The notes beneath the pieces were generated by a model, which worked only from the letters and a program-made list of their open reading frames with translations, did not search any database and was not told the DNA's origin. The position numbers were made by a program, and so were the translations under genes. A stretch of DNA of 7,659 nucleotides from Firm-04 sp003446315 (GTDB taxonomy: Bacteria; Bacillota; Clostridia; Oscillospirales; Ruminococcaceae), in contig CAMNAB010000129.1 in NCBI GenBank assembly GCA_946530355.1, positions 1-7,659 on the forward strand, given 5' to 3'. This document shows, piece after piece, positions 1-4,929 of this stretch; position 1 is the stretch's first letter; each line of letters starts with the position of its first letter.

Positions 1-1617
1 CAGACGAATCTGATCTCCGGCCTCCAGATCATCAGCATAATAGCCGTTTGTGTCATGTGTGATCGGCGTCCGGTACAACTCGAATTGTTCCAGATCGTAT
101 GCCTGCTGACTGGTAAGCTGAATCGGTCTGTCCTTGTAACTGATATACGGGGTATGATCGTTAGTCCGCAGCACTTCGGTTTCAAACATATTTTCCCCGA
201 TGCTGCAATCTGCAGTAATTACGCCGTCATGCTCCTTGAATCCGTAAATAACAAGCTGATTCGGGTCGGCGTTCTGCGTATTCCGATGCAAGGACGGCTC
301 AGGTTGTTCCGGCTCTGCGGGAATCTCTCTTGTCATATCACGGTTACGCAGTGCAGCTGAGAGAATACTGCGGATTTCCTCCGCCTGTGCATCTGAAAAT
401 CGGTCAGCATGGAAGCGGTTGAAGAATGTGAGCGCATCAATCGTCATGTCCTCGCTGTCGGTCAGTACCAGTCCTGCTGTTTCATAGCTGTCAAGGCGAC
501 GGTTAAAGTCCGCACGGAGATAGCGGTCTTTCAGATATTCAACCGTCAGCTCCGCATCCGGAATACGATCTCCTCCATGATGATATGCTCCAACGTCAGC
601 AGACGGGCTTTCTCCCACTTCTGCACTTCGAGAAACGTCACCGGGCGCGGGTTCTCCCTGCGGTACTGTGCGTCCATCTCCGTCCAGCGGTTCTCCGCCT
701 GCCGGTCGATCTCCCGCGGAATGATCTGCCACCGCGCTGTCATGACCAGCACCGCCACTTCTGACGGATGCTCTATTCTCATCCACGTCTGCCACAGTCT
801 GCCCCATCTGCCGATCGGCCGGCGCAGGAGCACCTGTTCCTGCGGGCTGTCCGTGTACTGCATTTCGGTCAGATACTGACCGGTCTGGCTCAATTTCATG
901 TGCTCGTTCCCTCCGTTGATTCAAGATTTGAAATACCTCTCGCTCCATTTCCAGGAGCGAATCCTTTGCGGTGCGATGTACCAGATCGCAGAAGCGGATC
1001 AGGTCGCGCGTGTCGCGGAATAAGTCAACCGCGTTCAGATTCAGACCGCCGCTGATCTTCATATCGCCGTCCAGTTCGCAGCGGCAGGAAACCATATACC
1101 GTACCGCCGATACCACCGACTGCTGATACGCCTTTGTCTGCTCCTCCGAAAGCTGCATCTGCTCCGTGATTTCTCGCATATCCGTGCCGCGGCATTTGAG
1201 ATTGTCCACAGTAACCGCCGCGATCGTTTCCTGAATGTTTTTGCATTCCGCGCCGTATTTCTCATTGATGACAGCGGTCACATCTGCCGCAAGGCTTTCG
1301 TCCAGTCTCCAGAGATCGGGAATGCGTTTGCCGTTGGTCTGGGTAATGTCAAAGAGGTGACGGCATTTGCAGTCCTCACCGAACACAGCGATGCTGCGTT
1401 CTCCGCGGTTAACCATTCTGCCGAGCCGGTTCCATGTTTCAAGTGTTGCTACCTTTGTCGCATAGGGGTTCTGCTGAAAAATAAGGGCAGCATCGGAGAA
1501 GGAATGCTTATACATCCCGGCAGAAAACCGCAGGAAATACGCCAGAAGCTGCTTGTCATGCAGCAGTCGATTCGTGACCTCCGTCCAGTTGTAGAGGACG
1601 GAATTGTATCTGCTCAA
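1..1617 (-). CDS. N-terminal part of a giant multidomain ICE protein (helicase/methylase-type family)
   Basis: The frame is open from a TTG at 1617 to the window edge (539 codons, 3' end missing). The TTG is chosen because AAAGGAG (1632-1626) lies 8 bases upstream and a TAG stop lies at 1669-1671. Residues about 33-80 carry a block with YKHSFSDAALIFQQNPYAT, a tryptophan and NRGERSIAVF. From memory this resembles the N-terminus of the very large (over 1000 residues) proteins of gut Firmicute ICEs, which carry LPD/YodL-type, SNF2-helicase or methylase domains further downstream. Residues about 85-235 are mixed helical sequence. Residues about 240-355 are a Gly/Ala/Asp/Pro/Arg-rich linker almost without aromatics. 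Residues about 356 onward look folded again (LTVEYLKDRYLRADFNRR, then a beta-rich stretch with GYYADDLEAGDQIRL). The linker coincides with a second gene in another frame. The catalytic domains expected of the family are outside the window, so the biochemical role is inference. Confidence 0.72.
   Translation of the reverse strand, partial: MSRYNSVLYNWTEVTNRLLHDKQLLAYFLRFSAGMYKHSFSDAALIFQQNPYATKVATLETWNRLGRMVNRGERSIAVFGEDCKCRHLFDITQTNGKRIPDLWRLDESLAADVTAVINEKYGAECKNIQETIAAVTVDNLKCRGTDMREITEQMQLSEEQTKAYQQSVVSAVRYMVSCRCELDGDMKISGGLNLNAVDLFRDTRDLIRFCDLVHRTAKDSLLEMEREVFQILNQRRERAHEIEPDRSVSDRNAVHGQPAGTGAPAPADRQMGQTVADVDENRASVRSGGAGHDSAVADHSAGDRPAGGEPLDGDGRTVPQGEPAPGDVSRSAEVGESPSADVGAYHHGGDRIPDAELTVEYLKDRYLRADFNRRLDSYETAGLVLTDSEDMTIDALTFFNRFHADRFSDAQAEEIRSILSAALRNRDMTREIPAEPEQPEPSLHRNTQNADPNQLVIYGFKEHDGVITADCSIGENMFETEVLRTNDHTPYISYKDRPIQLTSQQAYDLEQFELYRTPITHDTNGYYADDLEAGDQIRL
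546..899 (-). CDS. TnpV-like protein, nested inside the giant ORF
   Basis: This 117-residue ORF resembles the TnpV family, small proteins first named in Tn4451-type transposons and of unknown function. The family-like core runs through residues about 27-112: PIGRWGRLWQTWM, then a hydrophobic helix AVLVMTARW, then EIDRQAENRW, and a last helix LLTLEHIIMEEIVF. Its length is normal for the family. The ATG at 899-897 has GGAGG (914-910) 10 bases upstream, and the stop is TGA at 548-546. The whole gene lies within the giant protein's frame, shifted by one base. The TnpV-like frame has normal protein composition (Trp, Ile, Leu, amphipathic helices), whereas the giant protein reads as a low-complexity linker over exactly the same span. 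That asymmetry says the TnpV-like frame is the constrained one. No membrane segment or signal peptide is seen. Confidence 0.72.
   Translation of the reverse strand: MKLSQTGQYLTEMQYTDSPQEQVLLRRPIGRWGRLWQTWMRIEHPSEVAVLVMTARWQIIPREIDRQAENRWTEMDAQYRRENPRPVTFLEVQKWEKARLLTLEHIIMEEIVFRMRS
910..914 (-). promoter_or_regulatory. Shine-Dalgarno site of the nested TnpV-like gene
   Basis: GGAGG on the minus strand lies 10 bases before the ATG at 899, inside the coding sequence of the giant protein. It encodes part of the charged NQRRERAHE segment there. Its presence is the main sign that the nested frame is actually initiated. Confidence 0.6.
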
Positions 1618-1625
1618 AATAATCG

Positions 1626-1632
1626 CTCCTTT
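1626..1632 (-). promoter_or_regulatory. Shine-Dalgarno site deciding a TTG start
   Basis: AAAGGAG lies 8 bases before the TTG at 1617. No ATG or GTG exists in frame between the upstream stop (1669-1671) and this site, and the next ATG (1515) would remove about 34 residues of conserved-looking sequence. TTG is therefore the best start for the giant protein. Confidence 0.65.
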
Positions 1633-1646
1633 CTTGCAATTTGCTG

Positions 1647-1675
1647 TTGCATTTTTCGTAAAATTGTGCTATAAT
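1647..1675 (+). promoter_or_regulatory. Extended -10 promoter of the toxin-antitoxin operon
   Basis: TATAAT at 1670-1675 is preceded by TG at 1667-1668 (the TGnTATAAT extended -10 form). A weak -35 box, TTGCAT at 1647-1652, sits 17 bases upstream. Transcription would start near 1682, about 34 bases before the antitoxin ATG. The perfect -10 and extended element make this the clearest promoter in the window. Confidence 0.7.
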
Positions 1676-1685
1676 AATATCAGCA
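1667..1685. promoter_or_regulatory. Imperfect palindrome, candidate autoregulatory operator
   Basis: TGCT at 1667-1670 and AGCA at 1682-1685 are inverted repeats flanking an AT-rich centre that contains the -10 box. Antitoxins of this type usually repress their own operon by binding palindromes over the promoter, so this is the natural operator candidate. The symmetry is imperfect and short, so the call is tentative. Confidence 0.35.
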
Positions 1686-1715
1686 GGGCAATCCATCGAA
1701 AAAGGAGGAATCACT

Positions 1716-1964
1716 ATGCCGAATATTAAGCCTGTTTCGGATTTACGAAATTACAACGAGGTGCTTCGTGACATCTCTGTCGGTCAGCCGGTATTCCTCA
1801 CCAAGAACGGCAGAGGTCGCTATGTAATCATTGACATGGATGATTACGAAAAGCAGACAGCGACGCTGAAACTGCTTGCCGAGCTTGCAAAGGGTGAACA
1901 GTCTGCTGCCGAACAGGGCTGGCTTTCGCCGGAAGATGTTGAACGGGAGCTGGGATTGCTGTGA
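1716..1964 (+). CDS. Phd/YefM-family antitoxin
   Basis: This 82-residue protein would neutralise the toxin encoded directly downstream and, with it, repress the operon. The N-terminal half (residues about 5-45: SDLRNYNEVLRDI, then GQPVFLTKNGRGRYVIIDMDDYEK) is the typical Phd/YefM DNA-binding and dimerisation fold. The C-terminal part (about 50-82, with GEQSAAEQGWLSPEDVE) is the kind of flexible tail that wraps the toxin. The ATG has AAAGGAGG (1701-1708) 7 bases upstream. Its stop TGA (1962-1964) overlaps the toxin GTG, giving translational coupling. It is transcribed from its own extended -10 promoter, opposite to all surrounding genes. Confidence 0.9.
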   Translation: MPNIKPVSDLRNYNEVLRDISVGQPVFLTKNGRGRYVIIDMDDYEKQTATLKLLAELAKGEQSAAEQGWLSPEDVERELGLL

Positions 1965-2305
1965 AGCTTGTTATCGCCCCTGCTGCAAAAGAAGATTTGC
2001 GGGAGATCAAGGAATATATCTCCGTCAAGCTCTGCAATCTCACTGCCGCCGTCAATGTCGTGAAAAAGATCATCAAGGATTATAAGATGCTGCTGGACAC
2101 GCCGGAAATCGGAATCCCGCTGAATCGCAAAATTGATGTGGAAACGCCGTATCGGTTCATCATCAGCGGCAACTATCTTGTGTTCTATCAGATCAATCAC
2201 GATACTGTTGAGATTCACCGTGTTCTGTATAAGGGCAGAGACTACTTCCGGATTCTTTTGCCGGAGGAATATGCTAATATCCGTGACACCTTTGATGATG
2301 ATTGA
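1961..2305 (+). CDS. RelE/ParE-superfamily toxin
   Basis: This 114-residue protein is the probable toxin of the pair. The RelE/ParE pattern is visible: an N-terminal strand KLVIAPAAKEDL, a helical pair (residues about 13-45), and a C-terminal sheet YRFIISGNYLVFYQI with EIHRVLYKGRDY. Members either cleave ribosome-bound mRNA (RelE-like) or poison DNA gyrase (ParE-like). The sequence alone does not decide which; the VLYKGRDY ending occurs in both groups. It starts at GTG (1961), sharing a GTGA overlap with the antitoxin stop. The protein is slightly long for the family, with an acidic tail (RDTFDDD). It is followed immediately by a hairpin terminator. Confidence 0.88.
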   Translation: MKLVIAPAAKEDLREIKEYISVKLCNLTAAVNVVKKIIKDYKMLLDTPEIGIPLNRKIDVETPYRFIISGNYLVFYQINHDTVEIHRVLYKGRDYFRILLPEEYANIRDTFDDD

Positions 2306-2310
2306 TGCTT

Positions 2311-2338
2311 CGGCGCACTGTTATCCGGCAGTGCGCCG
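2311..2338 (+). terminator. Hairpin terminator of the toxin-antitoxin operon
   Basis: CGGCGCACTG (2311-2320) pairs perfectly with CAGTGCGCCG (2329-2338) across an 8-base loop. The stem is 10 bp and GC-rich, followed on the plus strand by a short T-rich run (TTTCTT). It begins 6 bases after the toxin stop. On the minus strand no T-run follows, so it is probably one-directional. Its right arm also encodes the last residues of topoisomerase III. Confidence 0.7.
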
Positions 2339-4384
2339 TTTCTTATCATTGACAAACTCCACAAGCCTGAGATTCACATACTGTCCGGTATCCTCCAGCA
2401 CAAACACAGCGCTGTATTTCTTCCCCTTGGAAGAAGTACAGTTTTTCAGTATAACCTTTCCGGTCGAAAGCAGCTCACGAATCTCCGCAGGCGTATAGCT
2501 TCTTCCGATGCGTTTGTCCTGTCCGAAGATGAAGAAGCCGCAGTTTTCGCGCCCGCCTGCACAGGCAAAGCCCTTGCGGTTCTGAGATACCGGCTTGCCG
2601 CAGCGCGGACACTTTCCGACCACGGCCTTGCGGGAAACCGGCGTTCTGTCTGTCCGCTGCCGTTCCGCCTGTACGATCTCAGACACCGTGCTGCCGATTT
2701 CACGGAGCAGATCATCGGGCTTTGCATCGCCGTGTTCGATGTCCGAGAGCATCTGCTCCCAATGTGCGGTCAGCTCCGCCGACTTCACATTTTCCGGCAG
2801 CGATGCCGCAAACGCCTTGCCGTAATCGGTTGCAAGCAGCAGCTTTTTACTGCGTTCGATGTATCCGGCGGAAATCAGCTCCTCGATAATTGTCGCTCTG
2901 GTCGCCGGTGTACCAAGTCCGCGCTCCTTGACAAAACCTTTCAGCTCCTTGTCCTCGATCAGCCGGTCGATGTTCTCCATGACCGCAAGCAGACTGCTTT
3001 CGGTAAAATGCTTCGGCGGCTTCGTCGCGCCCTCCTTGACGGTCAGATCGTCTGCCGGGAAGGTATCGCCTGCGGAATAGTGAATATCCGGTGTTGCCTG
3101 CTGTTCCATATACTTCCGCCAGCCAGGCTGTACGGGCGTTTTGACTTTCAGCCGGAAAACAATGCCGCCGACATCAAACACATATTTTGTTTCATCGTAA
3201 AGATACGGCAGGTCAAACACGCCGAGAAAGCGCTCGATCACGAGCTTTGCAACCTTCTGTTCATCGTCGGTCAGCTCTGTCTGTCCAAGCCTGCCGATAA
3301 TGTTTGTCGGAATGATTGCATGGTGATCGGAAACCTTGCTGTTGTTGAAGACACGCCCGTCAAGGTTCAGCCCCTGCGCCTCCAGTGCCTGCACGCGCTC
3401 CGCATCATAACCGGAGAGACATTTCACAATGCTGCCGACCAGCGGCTTCATGTCATCGGTCAGGTAGTTGCTGTCCGTGCGCGGGTATGTAATGAGCTTC
3501 TGCTCATAGAGCGACTGCGCCGCTTTGAGCGTGTTTGCCGCCGTCATGCCATATTCATCGTTCGCCTCCTGCTGCAAGGATGTCAGACTGTGCAGCAGCG
3601 GGCGTTCTTCTTTTTTTCGCTTGGATTCAGCCGATGTAACTGTGACAGTCTTGTCAGCGCATTCCGCTGCAAGTGCTTCCGCCTGCTCTTTGGTATCGCA
3701 GATCGTTTCGCATTCTGCGCCGTCCGGGAGCATCACCTTGAAAAAGGGCTTGCTGACAAATCCCGCGATTGCTTTGTCGCGCTCCGCGATGATGTGCAGC
3801 ACCGGCATTTTCACTCTGCCAACCTTGTGGGAATCGCTGTTGACGATGCTGTAAAGCCGGGACAGGCTCATGCTGTGAATCCAGTCGGCTTTTGCTCTGG
3901 TGAAAGCCGCCGCAAAGAGGTTCTCCATTTCTGTACCGTCGCGGAGATTGTTCATGCCCTGCCGGATGCTCTCATCGGTCAGTGAGCTGATCCACAGCCG
4001 CTTGACAGGCTTGTTACAGCCGAAAAAATCATAGATATACCGGAAGATCGCTTCGCCCTCGCGTCCGGCATCACAGGCATTGATGACCTCGCTCACATCC
4101 GCGCGGAACAGCAGCTTTTTGAGCAGCCTGAGCTGTTCGCTGTAGCCCTGAAGCGGGAACAGCCGGAACTGCGGCATCAGCGGGAGATCTGAGAGATTCC
4201 ATTTTTCCCAGCCGTAATCCTCCGGCATTCCGATGCCGATGATATGGCCGACCGCGTTCGTTACAATCAGTCCGTTTCCCTCATAATAGGAAACCTTGCC
4301 GTCAGCGACACGTTCATTTGCACCGAGGCTGTATGCCACGGTCTACGCGACCGACGGTTTTTCACAAAGAATCATGCGATACAT
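2321..4384 (-). CDS. topB: DNA topoisomerase III, interrupted by a TAG at codon 14
   Basis: This is a type IA topoisomerase, which passes single DNA strands; element-borne copies are thought to help process or decatenate transfer DNA. The natural start is ATG 4384-4382, with AAGGAGG (4398-4392) 7 bases upstream, giving 687 residues. The opening, MYRMILCEKPSVA, contains the TOPRIM catalytic Glu8 and Lys9. Codon 14 is TAG (4345-4343), where CAG (Gln) would fit the family. Downstream the frame is intact: the acidic motif DAGREGE at about residue 105, the catalytic Tyr at about 300 in LITYPRTDSNYL, and a C-terminal Cys zinc-finger-like region with CPRCGKP. The open stretch after the stop begins at 4339 (GTG), has no Shine-Dalgarno site, and lacks the catalytic Glu/Lys. 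As written, the gene is probably inactive unless the codon is read through or is a sequencing error. TAA ends it inside the terminator loop. Confidence 0.9.
4343..4345 (-). other. Premature amber codon in topB
   Basis: The minus-strand reading is ...CCG TCG GTC GCG TAG ACC GTG GCA..., giving EKPSVA-stop-TVAYSLGA. A single C-to-T change from CAG would explain it. The flanking residues on both sides are typical of the start of topoisomerase III, so this is an interruption rather than a wrong start. Confidence 0.85.
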
Positions 4385-4679
4385 TATGTGTCCTCCTTCT
4401 TGGTATCGGCAGGTTTTGCTTCCGCCGGTTCTGCTGTTTTGTCGATAATCTGCCCGTTTTCAACTGCCTGCCCAGCGTGTCAATGTCCACGCCGCTGGCA
4501 TTCAGTGCAGTATACAGGGATTTCATCTTCTCCGCATTGAGCTTTGCGGTGATCTCATCCGCCTTCCGCTCCTGTCTGCGGAGCACATCTCTGTGAAACG
4601 CGATCAGCTCTTTAGTTCGCTGAATGTTCGCTCTGCATTTGAGCAATTCCTCATGCTGCTTTTGCTCTCTATTTGTCAT
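4362..4679 (-). CDS. DUF4315-like coiled-coil protein, apparently frameshifted
   Basis: The open frame gives 105 residues. The ATG at 4679-4677 has AAAGGAGG (4695-4688) 8 bases upstream and overlaps the end of the preceding gene by 11 bases. Residues about 5-50 are a highly charged coiled coil (EELLKCRANIQRTKEL, then RRQERKADEITAKL), followed by LNASGVDIDTL. This layout, and the place between a CD1107-like gene and topB, fit the DUF4315 family of small ICE proteins. After DTLG at about 4473 the frame turns into a basic, Arg/Gln-rich tail ending at TGA 4364-4362 inside topB. The alternative frame from 4470 instead reads QAVENGQIIDKTAEPAEAKP and on to a TAA at 4386-4384, which overlaps the topB ATG as TAATG. 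That is the more natural, acidic Ala/Pro ending, so a one-base loss near 4471-4472 is likely. The ancestral product would be about 98 residues. Function unknown. Confidence 0.68.
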   Translation of the reverse strand: MTNREQKQHEELLKCRANIQRTKELIAFHRDVLRRQERKADEITAKLNAEKMKSLYTALNASGVDIDTLGRQLKTGRLSTKQQNRRKQNLPIPRRRTHNVSHDSL

Positions 4680-4926
4680 GCCCGCGCCCTCCTTTGATGC
4701 GGTAGATCAGATATGCAGCCGCCAGCGCAATGTTAACAGCAATATCTGAAACATGAAACCGGAAGCCGCCGATGATCTTCTCCGCACCGCCGCCGCGGAT
4801 TCCGCTCACAAAACTGAACCCGACAAATCCGGCGAGCAGAAGCAGCGCGATCAGATACCGCTTATCCTTTTTCATTTCACCGCCGCTGTCGGAAGCAGGG
4901 TGCTTGTTGTGAAAGAAATGATACAT
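4669..4926 (-). CDS. Small two-helix membrane protein
   Basis: This is an 85-residue protein I do not recognise as a named family. It has two predicted membrane segments: residues about 24-42 (YLIALLLLAGFVGFSFVSG) and about 60-77 (DIAVNIALAAAYLIYRI), joined by a short Gly-rich loop, with a basic tail (KGGRGHDK). The ATG at 4926 has GGAGG (4938-4934) 7 bases upstream, embedded in the end of the preceding gene. A second ATG at residue 18 (MKKDKRYL) with a weaker GGCGGTGAA upstream would give a more typical membrane-protein N-terminus. The TAG stop at 4671-4669 overlaps the start of the next gene, suggesting translational coupling. Its position within the conjugation operon suggests a mating-channel accessory role, which is inference. 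Confidence 0.72.
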   Translation of the reverse strand: MYHFFHNKHPASDSGGEMKKDKRYLIALLLLAGFVGFSFVSGIRGGGAEKIIGGFRFHVSDIAVNIALAAAYLIYRIKGGRGHDK

Positions 4927-4929
4927 CGT

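Noticed and set aside
1025..1265. Two short minus-strand ORFs in other frames within the giant gene
   Set aside because: Unlike the nested TnpV-like gene, they have Arg/Ser/Gly-rich shadow composition, no family resemblance, and the main frame is normally folded sequence here.
2732..3985. A 417-codon plus-strand ORF opposite topB
   Set aside because: It is antisense to a frame with clear topoisomerase motifs, its protein shows no domain and a Cys/Arg/His-heavy composition, and there is no convincing ribosome site. It is a codon-usage shadow.
4343..4345. Reassignment of TAG to Gln in this organism or element
   Set aside because: The small membrane gene ends at a TAG (4671-4669) that overlaps the next start in a normal coupling arrangement, so TAG appears to act as a stop. 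One in-frame TAG is not enough to claim recoding.
4465..4480. Programmed ribosomal frameshifting in the DUF4315-like gene
   Set aside because: I see no slippery heptamer and only a run of three G; a simple one-base deletion explains the pattern better.
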